Below, piece by piece: positions 39,217 through 50,262 of a DNA stretch of 64,000 bases. The notes under the pieces are model-generated. The model saw only the letters and a list, made by a program, of their open reading frames with translations. It did no database searches and was not told where the DNA came from. Made by a program: the position numbers and the translations under genes. Each line of letters starts with the position of its first letter. Position 1 is the stretch's first letter. Source of the stretch: Bathymodiolus japonicus methanotrophic gill symbiont (GTDB lineage Bacteria; Pseudomonadota; Gammaproteobacteria; Methylococcales; Methylomonadaceae); assembly GCF_019721995.1 (NCBI RefSeq), contig NZ_BLYC01000001.1, positions 372,001-436,000 on the forward strand, given 5' to 3'.

Positions 39217-39792
39217 ATGAAACCGATCAGACTTATTATTATATTTTCTTTTGCTTGCCTGGCAGCCTGCAGTCAGTTTTTTCCGGATAAAGAAAAGGAC
39301 TATGTTAATAGTCGTGAAATTCTTCCACTGCAAATTCCGCCGGGAATGGAGGCTGAAAAACTGGCTGCTGAAACAGAAGAAGTCATTGTTCCGCTTACGC
39401 TAAGTAAATCAATACAGTATATAGACCAGGGTGAAAATAATACTTATGTGCGTATTAATTCACCGTTTGCTCACGTCTGGCGTCTGGTAGGTAAGGCATT
39501 AACCCAGCGGGTAATAGAAATCACCGACAAAAATCGCTCGATGGGAATCTACTATGTGCAGTATGACCCTGATGTACAAGCAGTGAGGGATGGTTCGTTC
39601 TGGGATGAATTTGTATTTTTCTTTGGCAATGATGCAAATCAGGAAATTCCTTACCAGCTGTTCTTAACAGAGTCTGAATTAGGCACGGATATTTTTGTTC
39701 GTGATCAATTAGGCAATAAGCTGTCACAAGGTGATGGAATCAAACTGCTTAATTTAATATTTGAGACCATTCAAGAGGATTTTGAAGGGTAG
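39217..39792 (+). CDS. bamC: BamC-like outer-membrane assembly lipoprotein
   Basis: A 191-residue lipoprotein: signal MKPIRLIIIFSFACLAACSQ with lipobox LAAC. After a proline-rich unfolded start (REILPLQIPPGM, matching the BamC segment that contacts BamD) comes one helix-grip domain (YVRINSPFAHVWRLVGKALTQRVIEITDKNRSMGIYYVQY). E. coli BamC has two such domains and 344 residues, so this is a short single-domain form. The dapA-bamC order supports the assignment. Confidence 0.85.
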   Translation: MKPIRLIIIFSFACLAACSQFFPDKEKDYVNSREILPLQIPPGMEAEKLAAETEEVIVPLTLSKSIQYIDQGENNTYVRINSPFAHVWRLVGKALTQRVIEITDKNRSMGIYYVQYDPDVQAVRDGSFWDEFVFFFGNDANQEIPYQLFLTESELGTDIFVRDQLGNKLSQGDGIKLLNLIFETIQEDFEG

Positions 39793-39958
39793 CTCTAATT
39801 GCTTGTCCCAGCCTAGTCCATGTTGTGATACGCCGCTTTCCTGTATGGATTATTTGTTTGAATATTAAGATACATTATCAACACATCATGCCGGTTTACG
39901 TTATCGCGCTATGCTTGATAAGCTAACCCAGCCTACAACATTACTTACCTCCCACGCT

Positions 39959-42900
39959 ATGCTTATAATTCCCGGTAGTTCCGCATTATCAACATTTAGA
40001 GTTCAAAAACTATTAGCTGATTTACAAGCGATAGAGCCTGCTATTAATTATATTTCAGCAGCCTATGTTCATTTTGTAGATGTCGACAATGCACTGAGCG
40101 CAGAAGATGACAAGATTTTGCGTAAAATACTGGATTACGGTTCAGCAGCAGAATGCCTAGAGCAGAAAGGGAATATAACTTACTGGGTGATTCCTCGCCC
40201 CGGAACGATTTCCCCCTGGTCTAGTAAAGCGACTGAAATTGCTCAGCGTTGTGGGCTAAATATAGCGCGCCTGGAACGTGGCATAGAATTTACCCTGAAT
40301 AGTACCTCCAGTATCGATAAGGATAAAATTCAGGCTATCCATGCCCTATTACATGATCGAATGGTGCAAACGGTTGCTGAGACAATTGAACAACTGGATT
40401 TATTTGCCCATCATCAACCTAAAGCTCTAAGCACGGTAGCAATTATTCAACAAGGACGTGATGCTCTGGCTCAGGCAAATAGTGAATTAGGTCTGGCACT
40501 GTCGGCGGATGAAATTGATTATTTAGTCGACAGCTTCAAGGAATTGGGGCGTGACCCTAGTGATGTAGAATTAATGATGTTTGCTCAGGCTAACTCGGAG
40601 CATTGTCGACATAAGATCTTTAATGCCAGTTGGACTATCGATGGGGTAGATCAGGCGAAATCATTATTTAGCATGATTCGTAATACTGCAGAGAAAAATC
40701 CGGACGGAATTTTATCCGCTTATAGCGATAACGCCTCTGTTGCAGAAGGCTCAACGGCTGATGTTTTTATACGCAATCCGCACACAGGTGAATATGCTTA
40801 TACAACAGAAGCAGCACATTTATTAATGAAGGTGGAAACCCATAATCACCCCACCGCCATTTCACCTTACCCCGGCGCTGCCACAGGCTCAGGGGGTGAA
40901 ATTCGTGATGAAGGAGCGACAGGTCGAGGGTCGGCGACCAAAGCTGGACTAACCGGTTTTACCGTTTCACATTTAAAAATCCCCGGCTTCGAACAACCCT
41001 GGGAAAATGATTTTGGCAAACCAGAGCGTATTGCATCTGCTCTGGATATTATGCTGGAAGGGCCGATTGGTGGTGCGGCATTTAATAATGAATTTGGCCG
41101 GCCTAATATTGCTGGCTACTTTCGCAGCTTTGAGCAAGTTGTTGAAGGTAGTAGCGGAGGACAATTACGCGGATATCATAAGCCGATTATGATTGCCGGT
41201 GGTATGGGAAATATTCGCCCTATGCTAGTTGATAAACATAAAATCCCCGCTAGCTCGCTGATTATTATTTTAGGTGGTCCCGCCATGTTGATTGGATTGG
41301 GCGGTAGCGCTGCTTCCTCACAAGCCTCAGGCGAAAGTGCCGCCGAACTGGATTTTGCTTCGGTACAGCGAGAAAACCCTGAAATGGAGCGCCGTTGTCA
41401 GGAGGTCATTAATCACTGTAATGCCTTAGGCGATGACACCCCTATTGTTTCAATTCACGATATAGGCGCGGGTGGGTTATCCAATGCTGTGCCTGAAATT
41501 ATTCATGACTGTGAACAAGGCGGTCGCTTTGAGTTACGCAAGGTGAATAATGATGATACAGGTATGTCGCCGATGCAAATCTGGTGTAATGAAGCGCAGG
41601 AGCGCTATGTCGTTGCAATAAAACCTGAAGCACTGGAGCTGTTCGAGTCTTTTTGTGCACGAGAACATTGCCTTTATGCAGTCATCGGTGTTGCAACCGA
41701 TGAAGAGCATTTAACCCTGACAGATGAATTATTCGGTGATAAGCCAGTTGATTTGCCTATGTCGGTACTGTTTGGCAAATCACCCAAATTACATAGAGAT
41801 GTGACACATCTTGAAACAGAACATAAGGCACTGGATTTTTCAGGCATAGACATCAAGCAAGCGGTAAAGCGGGTACTAAGTTTTCCAGCCGTAGCTGATA
41901 AGAGTTTTTTAATTCATATTGGTGACCGTTCAGTTACGGGTCTGGTGGCTAGAGATCAAATGGTAGGTCCCTGGCAAGTTCCGGTTGCTGATGTTGCGGT
42001 AACCGCCTCGGGCTTTCATGCCATCACTGGTGAAGCCATGGCGATGGGGGAACGTACTCCTCTAGCTGTGGTAAATGCACCTGCTTCAGGGCGAATGGCC
42101 ATTGCAGAGTCGCTGACTAATTTAGCCGCTGCGCAAATCGAATCACTGAAACATATCAAAATTTCCGCCAACTGGATGGCAGCGGCAGGTACTCCTGGAG
42201 AAGATGCTGCACTATTTGATACGGTAAAAACGGTAGGTATGGAAGTGTGCCCCGAATTAGGCATAGCCATTCCGGTCGGTAAAGACTCCTTGTCGATGAA
42301 AACGGTATGGAAGGAAGATGGCCGCGAAACCACCATGACCTCTCCGCTGTCCCTCATTATTACCGCTTTCGCACCGGTGACTGATATTACCCGAACATTG
42401 ACCCCGGAATTAAAGAATACTGACAGCGTACTAATTCTGCTGGATTTAGGACAAGGGAAAAATCGCTTAGGTGGCTCAGTACTAGCGCAAGTAACCGGGC
42501 AAATGGGCTGTGAAGTTCCAGACCTGGATGATACTGGGTTATTAAAAGCATTTTTTAATACTATCCAGAGCTTAAATGCGGACGATAAACTACTAGCCTA
42601 TCATGATCGTTCTGATGGTGGTCTAATCGCAACTATTGCAGAGATGATTTTTGCAGGGCGCAAGGGTGCGGAGCTTGAATTAGATCGCTTAGGCGAAGAT
42701 GCCCTGGCGACCTTGTTTAATGAAGAGCTAGGCGCGGTCATTCAGATCCGGCAAGATGAATGCGATGCGGTGTTAGATATTTTTGATGCCGCTGGTTTAG
42801 CAGATTGTACCCACCTTATCGGCTGGGTTACTGAAGAAACTCAGCAGCTTAATGTGAGTTATAAGGGGGAGGTGATCTATTCGGCAAGCCGTGCTGAATT

Positions 42901-43825
42901 ACAGCGAAGCTGGTCAGGAGTCAGTTATCGTATGCAGGCATTACGCGATAATCCAGACTGCGCCAAACAACAATATGACAGAATTAGCGATGATAAAGAC
43001 CCTGGCTTAACAGCGCAGTTAAGTTTTGATAGCAATACAGATATCACCGCACCTTATGCTGCAGTGCGTCCGCGCGTTGCTATTTTAAGAGAGCAAGGGG
43101 TGAATGGTCATATCGAAATGGCAGCTGCTTTTGATAAAGCTGGCTTTACCAGTATCGATGTACATATGACCGATATTATCACTGGAAGAGTGAACTTAAA
43201 AGACTTTGTTGGGTTGGCCGCCTGTGGTGGGTTTTCCTATGGTGATGTCTTAGGTGCAGGTGGTGGCTGGGCGAAATCAATACTGTTTAATGGGCGTGCT
43301 AGAAATGAATTTGCAGCATTTTTTCAGCGTAGTGATACCTTTGGCTTAGGTGTGTGTAATGGTTGCCAAATGCTCTCTGGCTTAAAAGAGCTGATTCCTG
43401 GCGCAGAGGATTGGCCGCAGTTTAAGCGCAATTATTCAGAGCAATTTGAAGCACGCGTGGCAATGGTCAAAGTGCAGGATTCGCCGTCGATCTTACTTAA
43501 AGATATGGCTGGTTCCAGCATGCCGGTAGTGATTGCACATGGGGAAGGGCGAGCCGAATTTTCTGTCGATGATCAAGACCATGCATTAATTGCGCTAAAC
43601 TATGTGGATAATTATGGTGTAAATACTGAAGACTTCCCGATGAATCCAAATGGTTCTCCTGATGGTATTACGGGCTTAACAACAACAGATGGCCGTTTTA
43701 CTATTATGATGCCGCATCCAGAGCGTTGCTTTAGAACTTTGCAAAATTCATGGCAGCCTGCCGAGTGGGGCGAAGATGGAGCTTGGCTACGCATGTTTAG
43801 AAATGCGCGGGTGTGGGTTGGGTGA
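39959..43825 (+). CDS. purL: phosphoribosylformylglycinamidine synthase
   Basis: A purine synthesis enzyme of the large single-chain type, about 1288 residues from ATG 39959 ([20 protein letters not shown], like other PurL starts); an in-frame ATG at 39911 adds 16 residues. It has an N-terminal PurS-like domain, the FGAM synthase core with [24 protein letters not shown] and two AIRS-type halves, and a C-terminal glutaminase with nucleophile [12 protein letters not shown] and catalytic HGEGRAEF and [10 protein letters not shown]. Intact and standing alone; the flanks show no operon partner. Confidence 0.96.
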   Translation: MLIIPGSSALSTFRVQKLLADLQAIEPAINYISAAYVHFVDVDNALSAEDDKILRKILDYGSAAECLEQKGNITYWVIPRPGTISPWSSKATEIAQRCGLNIARLERGIEFTLNSTSSIDKDKIQAIHALLHDRMVQTVAETIEQLDLFAHHQPKALSTVAIIQQGRDALAQANSELGLALSADEIDYLVDSFKELGRDPSDVELMMFAQANSEHCRHKIFNASWTIDGVDQAKSLFSMIRNTAEKNPDGILSAYSDNASVAEGSTADVFIRNPHTGEYAYTTEAAHLLMKVETHNHPTAISPYPGAATGSGGEIRDEGATGRGSATKAGLTGFTVSHLKIPGFEQPWENDFGKPERIASALDIMLEGPIGGAAFNNEFGRPNIAGYFRSFEQVVEGSSGGQLRGYHKPIMIAGGMGNIRPMLVDKHKIPASSLIIILGGPAMLIGLGGSAASSQASGESAAELDFASVQRENPEMERRCQEVINHCNALGDDTPIVSIHDIGAGGLSNAVPEIIHDCEQGGRFELRKVNNDDTGMSPMQIWCNEAQERYVVAIKPEALELFESFCAREHCLYAVIGVATDEEHLTLTDELFGDKPVDLPMSVLFGKSPKLHRDVTHLETEHKALDFSGIDIKQAVKRVLSFPAVADKSFLIHIGDRSVTGLVARDQMVGPWQVPVADVAVTASGFHAITGEAMAMGERTPLAVVNAPASGRMAIAESLTNLAAAQIESLKHIKISANWMAAAGTPGEDAALFDTVKTVGMEVCPELGIAIPVGKDSLSMKTVWKEDGRETTMTSPLSLIITAFAPVTDITRTLTPELKNTDSVLILLDLGQGKNRLGGSVLAQVTGQMGCEVPDLDDTGLLKAFFNTIQSLNADDKLLAYHDRSDGGLIATIAEMIFAGRKGAELELDRLGEDALATLFNEELGAVIQIRQDECDAVLDIFDAAGLADCTHLIGWVTEETQQLNVSYKGEVIYSASRAELQRSWSGVSYRMQALRDNPDCAKQQYDRISDDKDPGLTAQLSFDSNTDITAPYAAVRPRVAILREQGVNGHIEMAAAFDKAGFTSIDVHMTDIITGRVNLKDFVGLAACGGFSYGDVLGAGGGWAKSILFNGRARNEFAAFFQRSDTFGLGVCNGCQMLSGLKELIPGAEDWPQFKRNYSEQFEARVAMVKVQDSPSILLKDMAGSSMPVVIAHGEGRAEFSVDDQDHALIALNYVDNYGVNTEDFPMNPNGSPDGITGLTTTDGRFTIMMPHPERCFRTLQNSWQPAEWGEDGAWLRMFRNARVWVG

Positions 43826-43875
43826 TAGTATGATTTCTTGAGAGTTTATTGCTAATCAAGCTCAAAGTGAAAAAT

Positions 43876-44042
43876 ATGAATACTGAATATACAGCAGTTA
43901 TTAAAAATGAAGAGGGATGGTGGATAATAATCTGGATAGAAGAGATTTCAGACGTGTGGGCCAAGAGAAAACGCGAGAAAACCTTATTGAAACACTTAAA
44001 ATAACATTGCAAGAAGCAAGCGTTAAAAAACAGAGTCGCTAA
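43876..44042 (+). pseudogene. HicB-like antitoxin relic with frameshift
   Basis: ATG 43876 reads MNTEYTAVIKNEEGWWIIIWIEE then loses sense. A neighbouring frame continues with RENLIETLKITLQEASVKKQSR and a stop at 44042. Joined, these match the small HicB fold (YTAVI...EEGWW...W(I/C)EE.PG...T.EE...NL.EAL...L.E). No HicA toxin gene is next to it. The frameshift makes it non-functional. It lies between purL and the integrase relic. Assignment is by pattern and moderately sure. Confidence 0.55.
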
Positions 44043-44044
44043 TT

Positions 44045-44374
44045 TTATAAGCCAAGATCATCTAGAGGGCTTGTTACGCCTTGACCACCCTGATTAAGCA
44101 CATGCGTATAAATCATCGTGGTTTCCAAATCATTATGTCCCAACAATGCCTGAATAGTGCGAATATCCGTACCGCGTTGCAATAAATGCGTGGCAAAGCT
44201 GTGTCGAAAAGTGTGCGCACTCACTTTTTTTGCGATGCCTAATTTTTTCACAGCTACTTTAATGGCTTTATTAATCAGCGATTGACCAATATGATGGCGG
44301 CGTATTGTACCTTCTGAGCGAGGATCAATGGACCTATTTCTGGCAGGAAACGCATATTGCCATCCCCATTCCTT
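44045..44374 (-). pseudogene. integron-type integrase, C-terminal fragment
   Basis: About 110 residues of a tyrosine recombinase on the minus strand, entering from the RE-A junction at 44374: [20 protein letters not shown], then [20 protein letters not shown], then [44 protein letters not shown]. The HxxR (HTFRHSF), H/W and Tyr (TTMIYTH) catalytic residues are present. The [18 protein letters not shown] segment and the [12 protein letters not shown] tail are characteristic of integron integrases (IntI) and not of XerC/D. The N-terminal two thirds are lost at RE-A. No attC-like cassette array is visible nearby. Confidence 0.85.
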
Positions 44375-44654
44375 CGCTGAAAATCATGGAAACGTAGCTT
44401 AGCGAAGTGGTGATTTTTAGTCCCTGATAGGCGACAGGGCAATTTGCTGATTCGACGTGTGCTAGCAGCACGCGAGAGGAGCAAGAATTGCATTCCGAAT
44501 AGCCGTCCAGCCAGTGAGGTAGTAATGACGAAGCGGCTTTTGTGCGTAGTCGTTGCGGACGCAGGGCGTTCAGGGCATCTCCCATCCGCTGCGTAGATGA
44601 ACGAATTATGGCGACAGGAGTCCCGGAATTTCGTGAGGTAGCATGGCGCGCCTG
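44375..44654 (+). mobile_element. RE-A repeat, full copy between integrase and IS-X relics
   Basis: A 280-base RE-A. The left flank is integrase coding sequence (ATTCCTT) and the right flank is IS-X coding sequence (GGCCTATGG), so this copy joins two unrelated genes. The right junction is the same as at 4454/4455. Confidence 0.9.
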
Positions 44655-45371
44655 GGCCTATGGAAGCCTGTTTACAAAGCTATCGGAAGCCGGTTTAATA
44701 TTCTCTCTAGGTTAAGGTGCAATAATGTACTGTACGATCGTCCAGAAAAAAGAAAACCCAAGCAGAGGGGGCGGAATAAAAAGTACGGGCAGCGCCTGAG
44801 GTCAGCCACAGACATGGCAAAAACAGTACAACAAAAAGCCCGATCGTATACCGTGAATCTCTATGGAAAACAGCGTGAAGTCAGGGCTTATAGTCGCGTT
44901 GTCATGCTGAAAACATTGAAACGACCCGTTCAGGTTGTCTGGGTGTTTCGTCGCACACAGTGGATTGCTTTGTTTACGACCGATCTAAGTTTATCCGTCA
45001 CACAGATTATTGAGTATTATGGTGCGCGATGGAAAATCGAATCCGGGTTCAAAGAGCTCAAGCAAGACATAGGGAGCCATAAAAGTCAGTGTCGAAATGC
45101 GCAGGCAGTGACCAACCATTTGAACTTCTGTATGATGGCAACAACGCTGACGTGGATTTACGCGGATCGTTTAAAAACCGATCCGGAACGTCGGCACAAA
45201 GTGAAGGGGCGAGCCAGTTTCGCCTTTTCAGATATCCGCCGCATCATTGCCGAAGCGGCTTTGGATCCGGATTTTGAAAGGGTTTGCCCCAAATACAGCA
45301 GCTCCCCTGTAAATTCGGTGGTAGCCGTTTTATTGCGAATGGTTCCTTGATGAATTTCTAAGAAACTTCAG
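44655..45371 (+). mobile_element. IS-X fragment (C-terminal part, no RE-C)
   Basis: Transposase sequence GLWKPVYKAIGSRFNILSRL to KYGQRLRSATDMAKTVQQKARSY runs uninterrupted to 45350 and includes the YGARWKIESGFKELK catalytic-Glu region. The right terminus is at 45371 (complement of CTGAAGTTTCTTAG). This copy supplies the empty site that defines RE-C copy 1. The apparent start at 44643 is inside RE-A. The N-terminal half is missing, so it is inactive. Confidence 0.88.
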
Positions 45372-45548
45372 TACCTTCATATCTCCGAGCCAAAAGGTTC
45401 GCAGTGCGAGCTTTTTAAGTGATGATTAAATTCAAGAAATACGCTCATGATTTGCGCTGGCACCTGCCATGGCATAGATTTGACCATCGATAAGCTCATG
45501 TTTAACATCACGAGTTAGCTCATCTTGTAAGTAATCTTCAACACTAAT

Positions 45549-47082
45549 CATCAGTGTTCCCATTGAAAGAAGAAGTACCTAAACAAAGCAGCCTATAACC
45601 TACCTGAAGGTAGCACCACTCGAATATTTCCATCTTTTTGATTTTAATCACTTATAACAGCAAATAGACACTCTGTAGGCACCGTAAAAAAACAACAAAT
45701 AATTTCAAATAAAGCTTGCAATTGCCGAAAAAATTTTTCTAAAAATTTCCGTTTTAATCACCTCATAAACGGATATCACCCATGCTTAAAGACCTACCAC
45801 TCTCTGAACATATTCACCAACACTGCAATGAAAGTATGGAACGTGCCCTGTTAGCAGAGCGTCATCCTTTGTGGGCTCGTTCATGCCCAGAGTTGAAGGA
45901 TATCGACTTTATTCGCCTTGGGTTATTACGCTGTATCAGTGTAGTCGATAGTGGTCGCCATTTCCTCCAAACCAATGAACAGATTTATGGCCAGCTGCTT
46001 CCCCACTCAACGTATTTTAAATCACTGAAGTCGCATAGACGAACAAGTATGCTTGAGGCATTTGAACAGCAGAGCTACCATCTTCACTCTGAAACACTGC
46101 TATCGCAAGGCATTGATTATCTTAAAGCATTCCCAGAACTTGACGAATACACCATAGAAGCAGCGGATGGACATTTTATTGATCATGCCTGCCATACTGA
46201 AAAAAACAGCAAGGGGAAAGTTTATGCGGCCGGGGGGATTTACGCGTTGAATCTCAGAAGTGGGTTGCTCAGATTTCTTTGTCTGGTGACAAACGGAACT
46301 CAGAGGCATCAAGAAATACCTGTGTTACGAGATCATATTGAAAAGCAAAACAAGGGAAATAACAGCTCTCAGAAACATCTCTATGTCTACGATAAAGCCG
46401 TCACCGACTTTGTCTGGTGGGATCGGCAGAAACGACATGCTAATTACATGATTTCAATGCTAAAAGAAAATTCAATTGCGACTCTGGTTGAGTCTATCCC
46501 TTTTGACTCCCGCCATGAGATCAATACAGGGGTTGAAGCATACAGTGTGTACGAAAACAAGGGCATCAAATTTAACGTGGTGGATTACCGTGATCCAGAA
46601 ACCGGAAAACTTCACCGGTTTGTGACAACCTTGCCAATGACTATTAACCCTGGAACCATTGCCATGCTGTATTTCAAGCGATGGACGATTGAAAAGACAT
46701 TCAATAACACTAAAAGTAATTTCAAGGAAACTAAAGCTTGGTCTTCCAATACCCGCTCACTTGAAAATCAAATGCGCCTGACTGCAATGAGCTATAATTT
46801 AATGCGCGTATTTGAAGAGATTTCAAAAACACAACAGCCAGAATTGATTCATCCATCGGATAAAAAATATAGCGAGGCTCTGGAGATTAGGCAGCAACAG
46901 GCCCAAAAACGAGATCGTTTTGTGAATCCATTATTTTTCCAGGCAAGAATATCTCGTATCAGCTCGTATACCATTCGGGCAGTTCAAAACGCAATAATAA
47001 CAGGAATGTCTTTACAGTGCTTTATGAGCTCTCTTGTGGCGAGGTTAGTTTCACGGCCTCAATTGATAGGGGAACACTGATG
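45549..47082 (+). mobile_element. IS-Y, complete copy in the Uma2 relic
   Basis: 1534 bases, termini CATCAGTGTTCCC and its complement, flanked by the 8-base duplication ACACTAAT (45541-45548 and 47083-47090). The nucleotide sequence is nearly identical to the copy at 23879-25412 across its whole length, indicating recent transposition. Confidence 0.96.
45782..47080 (+). CDS. IS-Y transposase (IS4 family), intact
   Basis: 432 residues, identical in translation to the protein at 24112-25410 as far as I can read. The DDE residues are in AADGHFIDHA, VYDKAVTDFV and FKRWTIEKTF. Likely the active source enzyme for IS-Y copies in this genome. Confidence 0.93.
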   Translation: MLKDLPLSEHIHQHCNESMERALLAERHPLWARSCPELKDIDFIRLGLLRCISVVDSGRHFLQTNEQIYGQLLPHSTYFKSLKSHRRTSMLEAFEQQSYHLHSETLLSQGIDYLKAFPELDEYTIEAADGHFIDHACHTEKNSKGKVYAAGGIYALNLRSGLLRFLCLVTNGTQRHQEIPVLRDHIEKQNKGNNSSQKHLYVYDKAVTDFVWWDRQKRHANYMISMLKENSIATLVESIPFDSRHEINTGVEAYSVYENKGIKFNVVDYRDPETGKLHRFVTTLPMTINPGTIAMLYFKRWTIEKTFNNTKSNFKETKAWSSNTRSLENQMRLTAMSYNLMRVFEEISKTQQPELIHPSDKKYSEALEIRQQQAQKRDRFVNPLFFQARISRISSYTIRAVQNAIITGMSLQCFMSSLVARLVSRPQLIGEH

Positions 47083-47292
47083 ACACTAATAGGTATATTT
47101 TGTATTGCTGATGGCATGGTGTACCCCAGAATTTAAGCTTGTACATAGGTCGGAATCGTGTGGCGTTTTCCGGCAGGTATGCATAAAATAAAAAGCATCT
47201 CCAGTGTTGATAGTGTAACCGATATTGTTTGTGGAAGAATGTTAATCAATTTATGTGTGGTGCTTTTGTGGAAAACGCTGCGCTATTCCACC

Positions 47293-48606
47293 CTACAAAT
47301 GGTGCACCAGAACCTTGGCATTACGCATATGATTATAGCTCTTCTGTAATGCTGCAGGCAGGGCTGAGAAGTCACTATCCTGGAAATTACGTTCTTTAAA
47401 CCAGTGCATGGTTTGAGTGGATAGCGCAAATAACTTATTTAATGACTGCTGTTTTGCTTTACTGTACAACTGCTCCAGTAATTGATTGCCACGCGCTGCT
47501 TTTTGGTACTCAGGGTGTACTGCAAGGCAGGCGATTAAACCAGCCTGTTGCTGCCCGATTTTATGCAAAGCTGTACAGCCGATAATCAGACCATCCCGGT
47601 CTATGACTATATAATCTTTAATATTAATTTCCAGGTGTTCTACCGAGCGTGCAATCAGGTAACCTTGTTGTATTAACGGCGTGATTAATTCGAGAATACC
47701 TGGAATATCGCTGATTCTAGCCGGGCGTATTATCTCAAATTCAGTCGAACTAATCAGCGTACCAATACCATCGCGACTAAACAACTCGATTAGTAAAGCG
47801 CCATCAACCTTCCTATTTAATATATGTACCCGATTAACCCCTGCCTGGCAGCCATAAATCGCTGATTTTAATGCACACTGGGCGCTGGCTGCAAGCTGTG
47901 TTTCATGCTCAATCAAGTGCCGGGTTTCAGCACTGGTCATTTGTGCAATAAGTTGACCGGTTTGTGTTGATATACAGCTTTGCTCGGTCATCAGTATCAG
48001 CTTTTCCGCTTGCAGGGCAACGGCAATTTCCGTGGCAAGTTGTTCGGCTGATAAATTGAACAGTTCCCCGCTGGGGGTATAGCCAATAGGTGAGACTAGC
48101 ACTACATGCCCCAGGTCTAGCTGTTGATGTATTGCTGCGCTATCAATACGACGAACCTTGCCGGTATGTTGATAATCAATACCTTCCAGCACACCTAACG
48201 GTTGCGCAGTGACAAAATTTCCTGAGATAACCCGGACTCTGGCGCCAGACATCGGTGAATTGGCAAGGCCTAAAGAGAGTAGCGATTCGATTTCTACCCG
48301 AACCAGCCCGGCTGATTCTTTAACGCATTGCAGCGCGCTATTATTGGTGATGCGTAATTGTTGATGAAATTGCGATTGTTTGTTTTGTGCCTTTAGTCGC
48401 TGGTCTATTTGCGGACGAATACCATGCACTAACACCAGGCGTATGCCTAGGCTATTTAGTAAGGCAAAGTCATGGATAAGATTGTGTAAATTTTCATCCA
48501 GCATCGCTTCGCCACCAAAGTATATGACAAAGGTGCGATTACGATGGGCATGGATATACGGAGAGGACTCCCGAAACCAGTTAACAAAAGCGTCTGTGTT
48601 ATGCAT
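47293..48606 (-). CDS. argA: amino-acid N-acetyltransferase (N-acetylglutamate synthase)
   Basis: A 437-residue enzyme for the first step of arginine synthesis, acetyl-CoA plus glutamate to N-acetylglutamate. The N-terminal amino-acid kinase-like domain (YFGGEAMLDENLHNLIHDFALLNSLGIRLVLVHG) serves arginine feedback; the C-terminal GNAT domain has IACLAVHPEYQKAARGNQLL, the acetyl-CoA loop. Length matches classical ArgA (443 in E. coli). Its end lies next to a palindromic motif (GTGGAAAACGCTGCGC, about 47270-47300). argF and argD lie 8-10 kb to the right. Confidence 0.95.
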   Translation of the reverse strand: MHNTDAFVNWFRESSPYIHAHRNRTFVIYFGGEAMLDENLHNLIHDFALLNSLGIRLVLVHGIRPQIDQRLKAQNKQSQFHQQLRITNNSALQCVKESAGLVRVEIESLLSLGLANSPMSGARVRVISGNFVTAQPLGVLEGIDYQHTGKVRRIDSAAIHQQLDLGHVVLVSPIGYTPSGELFNLSAEQLATEIAVALQAEKLILMTEQSCISTQTGQLIAQMTSAETRHLIEHETQLAASAQCALKSAIYGCQAGVNRVHILNRKVDGALLIELFSRDGIGTLISSTEFEIIRPARISDIPGILELITPLIQQGYLIARSVEHLEINIKDYIVIDRDGLIIGCTALHKIGQQQAGLIACLAVHPEYQKAARGNQLLEQLYSKAKQQSLNKLFALSTQTMHWFKERNFQDSDFSALPAALQKSYNHMRNAKVLVHHL

Positions 48607-48858
48607 TTAGAGCACTAAAAAACCAATGTAGCTTGGGTTAGTTTTTTTTGCAAAGAAAAAAACGTAATCCGACAAGCGACTAGGGAGATGGGAGTACATA
48701 TTTATCCAGATTTTTTTTGCCAGCAATCAAAAGACGGGGCAATAGCTTTAGCTATTACATTCCTGAAAATAGCTAAAGCTATTTCACTCCTGTAGTCTGT
48801 GCCATCATTAGTAGTAGCCATTTTGGATGAATATATTTCCCCTACTTCTCTTAGTTAT
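48607..48858. other. intergenic region with an AATAGCTTTAGCTATT palindrome
   Basis: Between the argA start and MITE-D. Bases about 48740-48785 carry AATAGCTTTAGCTATT, itself palindromic, and a second copy AATAGCTAAAGCTATT. This probably includes the argA promoter. No gene is seen. Confidence 0.4.
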
Positions 48859-49061
48859 CTGAAGTTTCCCAATTATTGAGTAGCTGAAATACACAATGCT
48901 GGTGTATCGAGGTTTATTTTAGGTGGTTTTGCCATGTTTATAGCAAACCCCTACTTAATTCCCCTTAGGCAATAGCATTTGAAACGAATGAAAAGACTAT
49001 TTTTTCATATAGTTGTAGCATAGTTTCAATTTTACCATAAATAATTATTGGGAAACTTCAG
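48859..49061. mobile_element. MITE-D, copy 3
   Basis: 203 bases with CTGAAGTTTCCC termini, in unit 1 of the duplication. TTAGTTAT precedes it; the matching TTAGTTAT lies beyond IS30 and a second MITE-D end (51808-51815 and 53810-53817), so the D-IS30-D-end block as a whole is flanked by one 8-base duplication. Confidence 0.88.
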
Positions 49062-49239
49062 ATTATAGAATATAGGCCAGTAAGTGTAGTACAGTACTGA
49101 GTTGGAAAAATGAATAAACCTGAATTCGTATAATAAGTGCATAACCCTCTGCAAGTATTGGCTAGACTAACACCTGTTGAATTAAGACAAGACATAGGTG
49201 TAAAGTAAACAGCTACCAAACAACTTACAGAGGCTACAA

Positions 49240-50262
49240 ATGAGCTATACACACCTATGTCCTGAAGAAAGATATTATATAGAAATTGAATTAAAAAAGG
49301 GAACTTCACAGAATAAAATAGCAGAAGCCTTAGAACGAAGCCAAAGCAATATTTCACGCGAGATTAAACGCAATACAGGTCAAAGAGGCTACAGGCATAA
49401 ACAAGCAGAAGATTTTGCCCAAGAACGACACAAAAACAAGCCTAAAGAGGTTAAATTAACGGATGAAATAAAAGGCATTGTTAATGTTCGCATTGAGGAT
49501 GACTGGAGTCCTGAGCAGATTGCAGGGCGGTTAAAACAAGAAGGTATAATTAGTCTTCATCATGAAACAATCTACCAGCATATTCTGGCGGACAAAAAGG
49601 CAGGGGGTGAACTATACAAGCACCTTCGGCATCAGAACAAAACCTATCGCAAGCGGTATGGGTCAGCCCATAATAGGACAGGAATCCCTAATAGAGTCGA
49701 TATAGATGAGCGTCCTGAAGAGGTCAACAACCGTAAGCGTATAGGTGGTTGGGAGGCAGATACAATCATTGGGAAAAATCACAAAGGGGCGATTGTAACG
49801 TTGGATGAGCGAGTCTCTAAATTACGGTTGGCCTTCCCTTTAGCGGGGAAAAAGGCTCAATATGTATTAGACGCAACTATTTTAATGCTTGATCCTATAA
49901 AAAGCTTTGTTAAAACAATTACTTTTGATAACGGGAAAGAGTTTACCCTGCATGAAAAAATAGCAGAAGCACTAGGCTGTGATACGTATTTTGCGACTCC
50001 CTACAGCTCTTGGGAAAGAGGGCAAAATGAGAACGCTAATGGCTTATTAAGACAGTATTTCCCTAAAGTAATGGAGTTGATTGATGTTACGATAAAAGAG
50101 GTTTTTATAGCCGTTGATAAGCTAAATAGTCGCCCTAAAAAGTGTCTCAATTACAAAACACCTTATGAGGTATTTGAAGAGCTGACTGGGATAGATATGA
50201 AAAATTTATTGGGTTATGTACTTATGACATCAGTGTTTCCCATTGAAAGAAGAAGTACCTAA
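49240..50262 (+). CDS. IS30 transposase, C-terminus extended by IS-Y
   Basis: A 340-residue version of the IS30 transposase. It has an N-terminal helix-turn-helix (CPEERYYIEIELKKGTSQNKIAEALERSQSNISREIKRN) and a DDE catalytic core (GGWEADTIIG, ITFDNGKEF, SWERGQNENANGLLRQYFPK). The last native residues VLMT are followed by 14 residues read from the IS-Y end (SVFPIERRST). Since the core is untouched it may still be active in trans. Confidence 0.9.
   Translation: MSYTHLCPEERYYIEIELKKGTSQNKIAEALERSQSNISREIKRNTGQRGYRHKQAEDFAQERHKNKPKEVKLTDEIKGIVNVRIEDDWSPEQIAGRLKQEGIISLHHETIYQHILADKKAGGELYKHLRHQNKTYRKRYGSAHNRTGIPNRVDIDERPEEVNNRKRIGGWEADTIIGKNHKGAIVTLDERVSKLRLAFPLAGKKAQYVLDATILMLDPIKSFVKTITFDNGKEFTLHEKIAEALGCDTYFATPYSSWERGQNENANGLLRQYFPKVMELIDVTIKEVFIAVDKLNSRPKKCLNYKTPYEVFEELTGIDMKNLLGYVLMTSVFPIERRST

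Larger units (their letters stand above)
45372..47117 (-). pseudogene. Uma2-family protein relic split by IS-Y
   Basis: On the minus strand ATG 47117 begins [20 protein letters not shown] when read across IS-Y (counting the 8-base duplication ATTAGTGT once). It continues [20 protein letters not shown] then ANHERIS. A frameshift follows, with EFNHHLKSSHCEPFGSE in the next frame, and the gene is cut at 45371 by IS-X. This matches the N-terminal part of Uma2-family (DUF820, PD-(D/E)XK-like) proteins, often linked to mobile DNA. Too broken to function. Confidence 0.75.

Noticed and set aside
44375-44654. RE elements as integron attC sites because an integron integrase lies beside one
   Set aside because: The elements lack the RYYYAAC/GTTRRRY core sites and are found inside genes far from the integrase. 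The adjacency is a chimeric junction.
47158-47349. Small open frame between IS-Y and argA
   Set aside because: Runs into the argA 3' end in antisense and includes a palindromic GTGGAAAACGCTGCGC repeat; no coding signal.
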